Assembly (NCBI GenBank): GCA_934777095.1 | Contig: CAKVNP010000073.1 | Location: forward strand, 1 to 8,745 | Source: an uncultured Clostridium sp. | GTDB lineage: Bacteria; Bacillota; Clostridia; Clostridiales; Clostridiaceae | Reading direction: 5' to 3' | DNA length: 8,745 nt | Shown: positions 1 through 7,365 of the stretch, in pieces | How positions within the stretch are numbered: position 1 is the first letter of the stretch | Layout of the letters: each line of letters begins with the position of its first letter | The notes under the pieces: model-generated | Seen by the model: the letters and a program-made list of their open reading frames with translations, nothing else | What the model was told of the DNA's origin: nothing | Database searches by the model: none | Translations under genes and position numbers: made by a program

Positions 1-1
1 G

Positions 2-1099
2 ATTAATATAGAAGTAATAGCAGAATATGATATGATTATGGCAAAAGCTAAGTATAGCAGGGAGATTAATGGAATAAATCCAAAACTTAATAGCCATGGA
101 TTTATAAAAATTATAAATGGAAAATATCCTTTAATGAAAAAACCTGTTCCCCTTAACTTTAATATAGGAGAAGATTTTAGAAGTTTAATAATAACAGGGC
201 CTAATGCTGGTGGAAAAACAGTTGTATTAAAAACTATAGGATTGCTTACCATGGCAGTATACAGTGGCTTTCATATAGAAGCAGCAGAAGGAACAGAAAT
301 TGCTATATTTGATGATATATTTGTTGATATTGGAGATAATCAAAGTATAGAAAATGCCTTAAGTACATTTTCTTCTCATGTTAAAAATTTAAGTGATATT
401 TTTAAAGAATTAACTAAAAATTCGCTGCTTTTATTTGATGAAATAGGCAGCGGTACAGAACCTAATGAAGGGGCAGCTTTAGCTATAGCTATCTTAGAAG
501 AATTTTATCAAAAGGGATGTATTACAGTTGCCACAACTCATTATGGAGAAATAAAAAACTTTTCTCATAATCATCCTGACTTTGAAAATGCAGCAATGGA
601 ATTTAAAGTAGATACTTTAGAGCCATTATATAAGTTAAAAATAGGTCAGTCAGGGGAGAGTAATGCACTATATATAGCTAGAAAAATGGGCATTAATGAG
701 AGAATTCTAGAAAGAACTGCCAGATATATTGCTAGTAAAGAATATAATTATGATATCCTGAAGGAAAGTAAGATAACAAAAGAAAAAACATCGGTACAGG
801 ATAGAAATCAATATTCCTATAAGCAGGGAGATAAGGTACTGTTATTAGATTATGGATTAAGTGCAATAGTATATAAGGAAATTGATAGATTAAATAATAT
901 TGAAGTTTTATTTAATGGAGAATTTATTTCGGTTAATTATAAGAGGGTAAAACTTGAAATACCTGCAGAAGAATTATATCCAGATGGTTATGATATGAAT
1001 CAGTTATTTGTATCATTTAAAGATAGAAAGTTGGAACGTGATATAGAAAGAGGTTCTAAAAAGGCACTTAAGAAGATAAGAAAAGAATTTAATAGATAA
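2..1099 (+). CDS. MutS2-like DNA-binding ATPase without Smr domain (5' partial)
   Basis: This is the C-terminal part of a MutS-family ATPase; the reading frame is open to the left edge (first full codon at base 2), so the start lies outside the window. The Walker A motif GPNAGGKT is at bases 197-220, the Walker B motif LLLFDE at 425-442 followed by IGSGTEPNEGAALA, and the H-loop TTHYGE near 532-550. The segment with FENAAMEF, LEPLYKLKIGQSG and SNALYIARKMG is the pattern of MutS2 rather than MutS1. After the ATPase comes a short KOW-like beta region (YKQGDKVLLLDYGLSAIV, about bases 820-870), then a basic tail of about 40 residues. The C-terminal Smr endonuclease domain of standard MutS2 is absent; the stop codon is followed directly by a terminator. 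MutS2 proteins bind branched DNA or collided ribosomes; which role this paralogue has cannot be told. The family call is firm, the cellular role is not. Confidence 0.88.
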   Translation: MNIEVIAEYDMIMAKAKYSREINGINPKLNSHGFIKIINGKYPLMKKPVPLNFNIGEDFRSLIITGPNAGGKTVVLKTIGLLTMAVYSGFHIEAAEGTEIAIFDDIFVDIGDNQSIENALSTFSSHVKNLSDIFKELTKNSLLLFDEIGSGTEPNEGAALAIAILEEFYQKGCITVATTHYGEIKNFSHNHPDFENAAMEFKVDTLEPLYKLKIGQSGESNALYIARKMGINERILERTARYIASKEYNYDILKESKITKEKTSVQDRNQYSYKQGDKVLLLDYGLSAIVYKEIDRLNNIEVLFNGEFISVNYKRVKLEIPAEELYPDGYDMNQLFVSFKDRKLERDIERGSKKALKKIRKEFNR

Positions 1100-1101
1100 A
1101 T

Positions 1102-1122
1102 TATGAATTATGGATGATGAAT
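1102..1122. repeat. Three degenerate 7-base tandem units (TATGAAT-like)
   Basis: Directly after the stop codon of the MutS2-like gene there are three consecutive heptamers, TATGAAT, TATGGAT and GATGAAT, each one or two changes from the others. They lie between the stop codon and the terminator hairpin. Similar A+T-rich ATGAATT runs are familiar in clostridial intergenic DNA as remembered, but in such a biased sequence a short run could arise by chance. No function is inferred. Confidence 0.3.
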
Positions 1123-1130
1123 TAAGGTAA

Positions 1131-1158
1131 AAATTCCTCTTAGTGAGGAATTTTTTTT
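1131..1158 (+). terminator. Rho-independent terminator of the MutS2-like gene
   Basis: Arms AAATTCCTC (1131-1139) and GAGGAATTT (1145-1153) pair perfectly around the loop TTAGT and run into eight consecutive T residues (1151-1158). It begins 31 bases after the upstream stop codon and isolates that gene from the PFOR gene. Confidence 0.85.
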
Positions 1159-1185
1159 ATTATTAAAAGATAATACAGTACATAC

Positions 1186-1213
1186 TTCACTTGGAAAAAA
1201 TAAATACTATAAA
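1186..1213 (+). promoter_or_regulatory. Candidate promoter of the PFOR gene
   Basis: TTCACT (1186-1191) and TATAAA (1208-1213) are separated by 16 bases and resemble a sigma-A promoter at 4/6 and 5/6 positions. Transcription would start near 1220 and leave a leader of about 60 bases. The region is so A+T-rich that another pair, TTGGAA (1191) with TATATT (1216), also looks possible, so the exact position is uncertain. A promoter somewhere between the terminator at 1158 and the start codon at 1281 is expected. Confidence 0.3.
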
Positions 1214-1280
1214 GGTATATTAAAGTTAAAAAGAATAAAAAATAACTATATTAAATCATAAGGAAAGTGAGGTACTAATT

Positions 1281-4200
1281 ATGAAAAAAATGAAGACGAT
1301 GGATGGTAATACAGCTGCTGCACATATATCATATGCATTTACTGAAGTAGCAGCAATATTTCCAATTACTCCATCTTCACCAATGGCTGAACATGTGGAT
1401 GAATGGGCGGCTCAAGAAAAGACAAATATCTTTGGACAAAAGGTTAAAATAGTAGAGATGCAATCTGAAGCTGGTGCAGCAGGAGCTTTACATGGAATAG
1501 TCCAATCTGGAGCACTAGGAACTACCTATACAGCTTCGCAGGGATTATTATTAATGATACCTAATATATATAAGCTAGTAGGGGAAAGGCTTCCAGCAGT
1601 AATTCATGTTGCAGCAAGAGCTATAGCAACATCTTCATTAAGTATTTTTGGAGATCATCAAGATGTTATGGCAGCTAGACCAACAGGTATACCAATGCTT
1701 TCAGAAGCATCAGTACAAGAAGTTATGGATTTATCAGCAGTAGCTCATTTAACTGCAATTAAGGCACAAATGCCAATGATTAATTTTTTTGATGGATTTA
1801 GAATTTCTCATGAAATACAAAAGGTAGAAGTGTTGGATAAAGAAGAACTTGCACCGCTTATAGATCAAGAAGCACTTGCAAGATTTAGAAACTATGCACT
1901 AAATCCAAATCATCCTGTAATTAGAGGAACAAACCAAAATCCAGATGTATATTTCCAAATGGCAGAATCAATCAATAAATATATTGATCAAATACCTGAC
2001 ATTGTTGAAGAATATATGGGTAAGATTAAAGAACTTACAGGAAGAGAATATCATTGCTTTGATTACTATGGAGCATTAGATGCAGACAGAATAATTGTAG
2101 CTATGGGAGCAGTCTGCGAAGTAGTTGAAGAAACTATTGATTATTTAATGAGCAAAGGTGAAAAGGTTGGCTTAATAAAGGTAAGATTGTATAGACCATT
2201 CTCTGAAGAGAGATTATTAAGAGAAATTCCAAAGACAGTTAAGAAAATAGCCGTATTAGATAAAACTAAGGAAGCTGGTTCTATTGGAGAACCTTTATAT
2301 TTAGATGTATTAAAGGCTGTATCTTCAATGGAAAATTCACCAGAAGTAGTTGGTGGAAGATTTGGCTTAGGTTCAAAAGATCCATATCCATCAGATATAG
2401 CAGCTATTTATGAAAATCTAAACTTAGATAAGCCAAAAGATAGGTTTACTATAGGTATAGAAGATGATGTTACAGGTACATCACTTGAATCTAAAGAAAT
2501 AGATGCAACACCAGAAGGAATTACTGCATGTAAATTCTGGGGCTTAGGATCAGACGGAACTGTAGGAGCAAATAAGACTGCAATAAAAATTATAGGTGAT
2601 CATACAAATATGTATGCACAAGGATATTTTGCATATGACTCTAAGAAATCTGGCGGGATAACTATTTCACATTTAAGATTCGGTGATAAACCGATAAAAT
2701 CTCATTATGAAATAGATAAAGCTGATTATGTTGCATGTCATAATCAATCTTATGTTCGTTCATATGATGTTTTAGCTGACCTTAAAGAAAATGGTACATT
2801 TGTGCTAAATACTATTTGGTCAGAAGAGGAATTATCCAAGAAGTTGCCTGGAAAACTAAAGAGGGCCATTGCTGAAAAGAATATTAATTTTTATATTATA
2901 AATGCTGTTAAAATAGCACAGGAAATAGGTTTGGGTGGCAGAATTAATATGATTATGCAAGCTGCATTTTTTAAGCTTGCGAACATTATTCCTGTTGATG
3001 AAGCTATAGGATATTTAAAGGAAGCGGTAGTGAGCTCATACGGTAAAAAAGGTGAAAAAGTAGTAAATATGAATTATGCAGCTATTGATGCAGGCTTAAA
3101 TTCTCTAGTTAAGGTTAATGTGCCAACAGATTGGAAAAATGCAGAGTTTAATGAAAATAAGGAAACTAAAGATATTCCTGAATTTGTTAAAGAAATATGC
3201 GAACCAATTAATATGCTTGAAGGAAACAAATTACCTGTATCTAAATTTATTAGCACAGGTGCTGGAGATACATTTATGTCAGGTACTACAAAATATGAAA
3301 AGAGAGCTATTGGAGTAAATGTTCCAGAATGGATACCTGAAAATTGTATACAGTGTAACCAATGTTCATATGTATGCCCTCATGCTACCATAAGGCCATT
3401 TTTATTAACAGAGGATGAAAAAACAAAGGCACCAGAAGATTTTAAGGTTATTCCTGCAAGAGGAGTAAAAGAAGAATCAGTTAAGTATTTCACTATAGGT
3501 GTTAGTCCATTGGATTGTGTAGGTTGTGGTAATTGTGCTGAAATATGTCCAGCGCCAGGAAAAGCATTAATCATGAAGCCACAAGGTACTCAGCATGATC
3601 AAATTGAGCCATGGGAATATGCAGTTAATGTTGTAAAATATAAAACTAATCCAATGAAGAAAACAACTGTGAAAGGAAGTCAATTTGAACAGCCATTGTT
3701 AGAATATTCAGGTGCATGTGCAGGCTGTGGTGAAACACCATATGCAAAATTAGTGACTCAATTATTTGGAGATAGAATGATGATAGCTAATGCTACCGGA
3801 TGTTCTTCTATTTGGGCGGCAGCAGGTGCAGCAACAGCATATACTAAAAATCAAAATGGTCATGGTCCAGCATGGGCAAATTCATTATTTGAAGATAATG
3901 CTGAATATGGTTTAGGAATGTATTTAGGTGTTAAGTCAATAAGAGAAAGAATTGCTCAAAATGTAAATAAAGCATTGGAAAGTGATTTAGCTAGTGAAAA
4001 GAAAGCTATATTAAAAGATTGGCTTGATAATATGAATGTTAGCGAAGGTAGTAGGGAAAGAGCTGAAGCTGTAAAAAACGCCTTAAAAGGAGAGTCTTCA
4101 GAAATTGCTAAGGCAATAATGAAAGATGAAGGCTTCTTACTAAAGAGATCTCAATGGATTTTTGGTGGAGATGGCTGGGCATATGATATAGGATATGGTG

Positions 4201-4796
4201 GAGTTGATCATGTGTTAGCGTCTGGTGAGGATGTAAATATACTTGTATTTGATACTGAAATTTATTCTAATACAGGAGGACAAAGCTCTAAATCTACACC
4301 ACAAGCAGCAATAGCTAAATTTGCAGCTGCAGGAAAGAGAATTAAGAAAAAAGATTTAGGACTTATGGCAATGACATATGGTTATGTATATGTAGCGCAA
4401 GTATGCTTAGGAGCAGATATGAATCAAACAGTTAAAGCTATTGCAGAGGCTGAAAGCTATCCAGGACCATCACTAATTATAGCTTATGCACCTTGTATAA
4501 GCCATGGGATTAAAAATGGTATGGGAAATACACCTATGGAAGAAAAGAAAGCAGTTACCTGTGGATATTGGCAATTATATAGATTTAATCCAGAACTTAA
4601 AGCTGCAGGTAAAACTCCATTTACTTTAGATTCTAAAGAACCAAATTATGAATTATTTAGGGAATTTTTAATGGGTGAAGTAAGATATGCAGCATTAGCA
4701 AAGGTATATCCAGAGTTAGCTGATGAATTATTTGCTAAAACAGAAGAAGATGCAAAGAATAGGTATGAAACATATAAGAAGTTAGCTTCTTGGTAA
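1281..4796 (+). CDS. nifJ: Pyruvate:ferredoxin (flavodoxin) oxidoreductase, single-chain
   Basis: This 1171-aa cytoplasmic enzyme oxidatively decarboxylates pyruvate with CoA to acetyl-CoA and CO2, reducing ferredoxin; it is the central step of clostridial fermentation. The usual domains occur in order: an N-terminal pyruvate/ThDP half (ITPSSPMAEH at about 29-38, E63, R113), the transketolase-C-like and gamma domains (about 260-620), the EKR region, a two-cluster ferredoxin domain with CIQCNQCSYVCP (C689, C692, C695, C699) and CVGCGNCAEICP (C746, C749, C752, C756), and the ThDP domain. That last domain has GDG at 963-965, NTGGQ at 997-1001, and C813, C816, C841 and C1072 as proximal-cluster ligands. 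These positions fall within one residue of those in the Desulfovibrio africanus enzyme. The C-terminal oxygen-protecting extension of that enzyme is missing (about 1171 versus 1232 aa). The ATG at 1281 follows AAGTGAGGT at 8 bases and gives the usual N-terminus (MKKMKTMDGNTAAAH). It is monocistronic between two terminators. Confidence 0.97.
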   Translation: MKKMKTMDGNTAAAHISYAFTEVAAIFPITPSSPMAEHVDEWAAQEKTNIFGQKVKIVEMQSEAGAAGALHGIVQSGALGTTYTASQGLLLMIPNIYKLVGERLPAVIHVAARAIATSSLSIFGDHQDVMAARPTGIPMLSEASVQEVMDLSAVAHLTAIKAQMPMINFFDGFRISHEIQKVEVLDKEELAPLIDQEALARFRNYALNPNHPVIRGTNQNPDVYFQMAESINKYIDQIPDIVEEYMGKIKELTGREYHCFDYYGALDADRIIVAMGAVCEVVEETIDYLMSKGEKVGLIKVRLYRPFSEERLLREIPKTVKKIAVLDKTKEAGSIGEPLYLDVLKAVSSMENSPEVVGGRFGLGSKDPYPSDIAAIYENLNLDKPKDRFTIGIEDDVTGTSLESKEIDATPEGITACKFWGLGSDGTVGANKTAIKIIGDHTNMYAQGYFAYDSKKSGGITISHLRFGDKPIKSHYEIDKADYVACHNQSYVRSYDVLADLKENGTFVLNTIWSEEELSKKLPGKLKRAIAEKNINFYIINAVKIAQEIGLGGRINMIMQAAFFKLANIIPVDEAIGYLKEAVVSSYGKKGEKVVNMNYAAIDAGLNSLVKVNVPTDWKNAEFNENKETKDIPEFVKEICEPINMLEGNKLPVSKFISTGAGDTFMSGTTKYEKRAIGVNVPEWIPENCIQCNQCSYVCPHATIRPFLLTEDEKTKAPEDFKVIPARGVKEESVKYFTIGVSPLDCVGCGNCAEICPAPGKALIMKPQGTQHDQIEPWEYAVNVVKYKTNPMKKTTVKGSQFEQPLLEYSGACAGCGETPYAKLVTQLFGDRMMIANATGCSSIWAAAGAATAYTKNQNGHGPAWANSLFEDNAEYGLGMYLGVKSIRERIAQNVNKALESDLASEKKAILKDWLDNMNVSEGSRERAEAVKNALKGESSEIAKAIMKDEGFLLKRSQWIFGGDGWAYDIGYGGVDHVLASGEDVNILVFDTEIYSNTGGQSSKSTPQAAIAKFAAAGKRIKKKDLGLMAMTYGYVYVAQVCLGADMNQTVKAIAEAESYPGPSLIIAYAPCISHGIKNGMGNTPMEEKKAVTCGYWQLYRFNPELKAAGKTPFTLDSKEPNYELFREFLMGEVRYAALAKVYPELADELFAKTEEDAKNRYETYKKLASW

Positions 4797-4834
4797 TAAA
4801 TAAAGCTGCTAAAATATTTTAGCAGCTTTATTTA
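4797..4834. terminator. Bidirectional terminator between PFOR and ldh genes
   Basis: A perfect 38-base palindrome with stem core AAAGCTGCTAAAAT pairing to ATTTTAGCAGCTTT around base 4815/4816. It begins right after the PFOR stop (4794-4796) and ends three bases before the ldh stop codon on the other strand (4838-4840). Each side is flanked by TTTATTT in the direction of exit, so it can end both convergent transcripts. Confidence 0.88.
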
Positions 4835-4837
4835 AAA

Positions 4838-5776
4838 CTATTTATTATTGATGTTATCTATATATTCTTTCATTAAGTGTGCAGAATAATGGAATTTCTC
4901 TTGCTCTTCAGCTGATAAAGAAATGTTTAATACTTTTTCTACACCATTTTTACCAATTATAGTAGGTACACTTAAGTAAGTATCATTAACTCCTAAATAG
5001 TCATTAAGAAGTGTAGATACTGTTAAGATAGATTTTTGATCCCCAAGTATAGATTCCACTATTTTAGTTAAAGCTAATGCCACAGAAAATGCAGTAGCAC
5101 CTTTTCTGTTTATAACTTCGTAAGCAGCATTTTTAACATCGTTAGCTATTACTGTTTCAGTTTCTTTATCCCATTCAATATTAAATTGTTCTGAGAAATC
5201 TTTAACAGGGATATTACCTATTGATAAAGAAGACCATGAAACAAATTCACTATCACCATGTTCTCCTAGAACAAAGCCTTGAACATTACGTCCATCAATT
5301 TCAAAGTATTTAGAAAGTAAACTCTTAAGTCTTGCTGTATCTAAAACAGTACCTGAACCGATAACTCTATTTTTAGGGAACCCAGAAAGTTTATAAGTCA
5401 TATATGCTAAGATATCTACTGGATTTGAAACAACTAAAAGTATTGAATTAGGACTTAATTTTGCTAAAGTTGGCACAAAGCCTTTAAAAATATTATAGTT
5501 TTTATCAACTAAATCTAATCTAGTTTCGCCTGGTTTTTGAGCAAGACCGGCAGTAATTATAATTATATCTGAATTAGCTGTGTCTTCTAATGTTCCTAAT
5601 GTTATTCTGCAAGGTTTACATAAAGAGCTTCCATGCATTAAGTCTAATACTTCGCCTAAGGCTTTTTCTTGATTTATATCATTAATTACTATTTCAGTAG
5701 CAACCCCACTTTGTAATAATGCAAAGGCTGTAGTAGCCCCAATTGAACCTGCACCTATAATTGAAATTTTACTCAT
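4838..5776 (-). CDS. ldh: L-lactate dehydrogenase (NAD-dependent)
   Basis: This 312-aa cytoplasmic enzyme reduces pyruvate to L-lactate with NADH. The N-terminal Rossmann fold shows GAGSIG (8-13) with D33 at the end of the second strand, which selects NAD over NADP. Q80 in AGLAQKPGETR is the Gln-102 equivalent that specifies lactate rather than malate; R86 (Arg-109), D146 (Asp-168), R149 (Arg-171), H173 in GEHGD (His-195) and T228 (Thr-246) complete the active site. The residues that bind fructose 1,6-bisphosphate in Bacillus LDH, Arg-173 and His-188, are K151 and Q166 here, so allosteric control may differ. The length is normal for bacterial LDH. The ATG (5774-5776) is preceded by AAAGGAGTG at a good distance. 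It is transcribed alone, toward the PFOR gene and away from lrgAB. Confidence 0.96.
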   Translation of the reverse strand: MSKISIIGAGSIGATTAFALLQSGVATEIVINDINQEKALGEVLDLMHGSSLCKPCRITLGTLEDTANSDIIIITAGLAQKPGETRLDLVDKNYNIFKGFVPTLAKLSPNSILLVVSNPVDILAYMTYKLSGFPKNRVIGSGTVLDTARLKSLLSKYFEIDGRNVQGFVLGEHGDSEFVSWSSLSIGNIPVKDFSEQFNIEWDKETETVIANDVKNAAYEVINRKGATAFSVALALTKIVESILGDQKSILTVSTLLNDYLGVNDTYLSVPTIIGKNGVEKVLNISLSAEEQEKFHYSAHLMKEYIDNINNK

Positions 5777-5858
5777 TAATTAATCACTCCTTTTATGTGA
5801 AATAAATAAAATATTTTTATGTAAAAATAAAGTTAAATTTTTATCAATCTTTGATTGT

Positions 5859-5867
5859 ATTATAGCA
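5859..5867 (-). promoter_or_regulatory. Extended -10 promoter of ldh
   Basis: On the minus strand the sequence TGCTATAAT (bases 5867 down to 5859) is a perfect -10 hexamer with the TGn extension. No good -35 hexamer lies 16-18 bases upstream, which fits an extended -10 promoter. Transcription would start near 5852, giving a leader of about 75 bases before the ldh start codon. Confidence 0.55.
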
Positions 5868-5928
5868 CGTATTAATTAATAATGATTATTATTTGGAAAA
5901 GTAAAAATAATTTAAATTGTTAGAAAAT

Positions 5929-5958
5929 TTAAACTTATAAAAAAAATAGTGATATAAT
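5929..5958 (+). promoter_or_regulatory. Promoter of lrgAB (extended -10)
   Basis: TTAAAC (5929-5934) and TATAAT (5953-5958) are 18 bases apart, and TG at 5950-5951 supplies the extended -10 element. The start of transcription would be near 5965, about 33 bases before the lrgA start codon. It is divergent from the ldh promoter, with the two -10 elements about 86 bases apart. Confidence 0.6.
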
Positions 5959-5997
5959 CAACAAAGAATATTATGTTAATAGAATATGGAGGATGAG

Positions 5998-6378
5998 ATG
6001 AAATTATTTAGAGAATCAATAATTATTTTTGGAATTTATTTAATTGGTGTATTTTTAGCAGAAATATTACCATTGCCTATTCCAGGTAATGTATTAGGCT
6101 TATTAATATTATTTATATTATTATGTACTAAAATTATAAAAGTTGAGCAGATAAAAACAGTGTCTGATTTCTTTTTAGATCATTTAGCATTTTTCTTTAT
6201 ACCAGCGGGGGTAGGATTAATATCATCTTTTGGTGTAATAAAGGAAATATGGGTTAAGCTTTTATTAGTCTGCATAATAACCACATTTATAACGATGGCT
6301 GCCACAGGAAAGATTGTAGAATGGGTTGCTAATATAATTGAAAGAAGGGGTGGTAAAGATGGAAAGTGTAATAAATAA
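5998..6378 (+). CDS. lrgA: CidA/LrgA family holin-like membrane protein
   Basis: A 126-aa integral membrane protein with four hydrophobic segments at about residues 6-24, 30-47, 61-80 and 86-104 and a basic C-terminal tail. The family signatures PIPGNVLGLL (27-36) and FFIPAGVG (66-73) are present. CidA/LrgA proteins partner with LrgB-type proteins; they were first described as holin- or antiholin-like regulators of murein hydrolases, and the B. subtilis and S. mutans pairs are pyruvate transporters. The ATG at 5998 is chosen because GGAGG at 5988-5992 lies five bases upstream; the in-frame ATG at 5986 overlaps that GGAGG and has no ribosome binding site of its own. The gene overlaps lrgB by 20 bases, indicating coupled translation. 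No lytS/lytR regulator genes are seen beside it. The substrate is not shown by the sequence. Confidence 0.9.
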   Translation: MKLFRESIIIFGIYLIGVFLAEILPLPIPGNVLGLLILFILLCTKIIKVEQIKTVSDFFLDHLAFFFIPAGVGLISSFGVIKEIWVKLLLVCIITTFITMAATGKIVEWVANIIERRGGKDGKCNK

Positions 6379-7060
6379 TATGCTTTTTGGAGTGGTAATA
6401 TCACTGATAGCTTTTGAAATAGCATTGTTAATTAGAAAAAAAACAGGGTTAGTATTCTTAAATCCATTATTAGTATCAATTATCATGGTAATAGGATTTT
6501 TGTTAGTATTTAATATAGATGTGGAAATATATAATGTAGGTGGAGATTTTATTAATATGTTTCTGGGGCCCGCTACTGTTGTGCTGGCAGTACCACTTTA
6601 TAACCAGCTTGAAAATTTAAAAAAGTATTTCATACCTATAATAGTAGGTATATTTATTGGTAGCATAATAGGTATAACATCAATAGTAATATCATCATAC
6701 ATATTTGGTTTAAAAGGTGACATAATAGCATCATTAATTCCTAAATCAGTTACTACGCCAATAGGTATAGAAATAGCTACTAGTCTTGGAGGTATCGTAC
6801 CAATTACAGTGCTGGCTATATTAATTACTGGAATTATAGGAGCAGTTACAGCGCCAATAGTATGTAAAATATTTAAAATAAAAAATAAAGTAGCTATTGG
6901 CGTTGCCATAGGTACATCTTCTCATGCATTAGGGACTACAAAAGCTTTAGAAATGGGTGAGATAGAAGGTGCCATGAGCAGCCTTTCAATAGGAGTTGCT
7001 GGTATAATGACAGTATTTATCGCACCAGTAGTATATGAGTTGTTTATTAGGTTAATATAA
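6359..7060 (+). CDS. lrgB: LrgB family membrane protein
   Basis: A 233-aa polytopic membrane protein, the usual partner of LrgA. Family signatures are clear: FLGPATVVLAVPLY (68-81), PKSVTTPIGIEIA (128-140), GTSSHALGTTKA (185-196) and GAMSSLSIGVAG (204-215). Hydrophobic segments occur at about 10-25, 33-51, 68-82, 90-113, 145-170 and 210-230. Members include B. subtilis PftB and S. mutans LrgB (pyruvate uptake with their LrgA partners) and plant PLGG1 (glycolate/glycerate transport). The ATG at 6359 follows AAGGGGTGG (6345-6353); a TTG at 6338 would extend the frame by seven residues but has no supporting site. It is co-transcribed with and overlaps lrgA. Placed beside ldh and PFOR, a pyruvate or related 2-oxo/hydroxy acid substrate is plausible, but inferred. 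Confidence 0.93.
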   Translation: MESVINNMLFGVVISLIAFEIALLIRKKTGLVFLNPLLVSIIMVIGFLLVFNIDVEIYNVGGDFINMFLGPATVVLAVPLYNQLENLKKYFIPIIVGIFIGSIIGITSIVISSYIFGLKGDIIASLIPKSVTTPIGIEIATSLGGIVPITVLAILITGIIGAVTAPIVCKIFKIKNKVAIGVAIGTSSHALGTTKALEMGEIEGAMSSLSIGVAGIMTVFIAPVVYELFIRLI

Positions 7061-7070
7061 AAAAAATAAA

Positions 7071-7094
7071 ATGTTGCAAAGGCAACATACTTTT
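7071..7094 (+). terminator. Hairpin downstream of lrgB, probable weak terminator
   Basis: ATGTTGC (7071-7077) and GCAACAT (7082-7088) form a 7-bp stem with a 4-base loop, 10 bases after the lrgB stop. Only four T residues follow (7091-7094) after two intervening bases, so termination may be partial and some read-through into the DUF1858 gene is possible. The rest of the gap up to 7138 shows no convincing promoter, although one is expected. Confidence 0.5.
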
Positions 7095-7152
7095 AAATAA
7101 ATATATAGTTTAATATCAGTAAAGAAATTTTAATATTTAGGAGGAATGAAAA

Positions 7153-7335
7153 ATGATAACAAAAGATATGACAATAGGTGAAGTTATAAAAATAAAAGCT
7201 GATGCAGCAGAAATTTTAATGAATTTTGGAATGGGATGTGTTGGATGCCCATCAGCGCAAATGGAAACAATAGAAGATGCAGCAGATATACATGCATTAA
7301 ACTTAGAAGAATTATTAGAAGCTTTAAATAAGTAA
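7153..7335 (+). CDS. DUF1858 small CxxC protein (hybrid-cluster-associated redox disulfide type)
   Basis: A 60-aa soluble protein matching the DUF1858/TIGR03980 pattern: an N-terminal TIGEVI segment, AAEILMNFGMGCVGCPSAQ with C29 and C32 as a CxxC pair, then an ETIEDAADIHALNLEELLEALN helical end. Members are small redox- or metal-binding proteins of anaerobes whose biochemical role is not established. The fold motif resembles the N-terminal ScdA_N domain of RIC/YtfE di-iron repair proteins, which likewise has a cysteine pair. The start at 7153 follows a strong AGGAGG (7139-7144). The hemerythrin-like gene starts 30 bases after its stop with no terminator between, so the two are one operon and probably function together. 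Confidence 0.88.
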   Translation: MITKDMTIGEVIKIKADAAEILMNFGMGCVGCPSAQMETIEDAADIHALNLEELLEALNK

Positions 7336-7365
7336 TAGTAGTCTTATAATATGGAGGTTCCTAAA

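Noticed and set aside
3074..3574. Short open frames on both strands inside the PFOR gene (for example 3074-3256 and 3380-3574 on the minus strand, 3118-3318 on the plus strand).
   Set aside because: They lie within strongly conserved PFOR coding sequence, have no ribosome binding site and no recognisable product.
5845..5857. Small inverted repeat CAATC-TTT-GATTG in the ldh leader.
   Set aside because: A five-base stem next to the start of transcription is too weak to call a regulatory structure or operator without comparative data.
6180..6909. Minus-strand open frames across lrgA and lrgB of up to 103 codons.
   Set aside because: They are antisense to clearly recognised membrane protein genes; their hydrophobic look mirrors the complementary codons and no start signal is seen.
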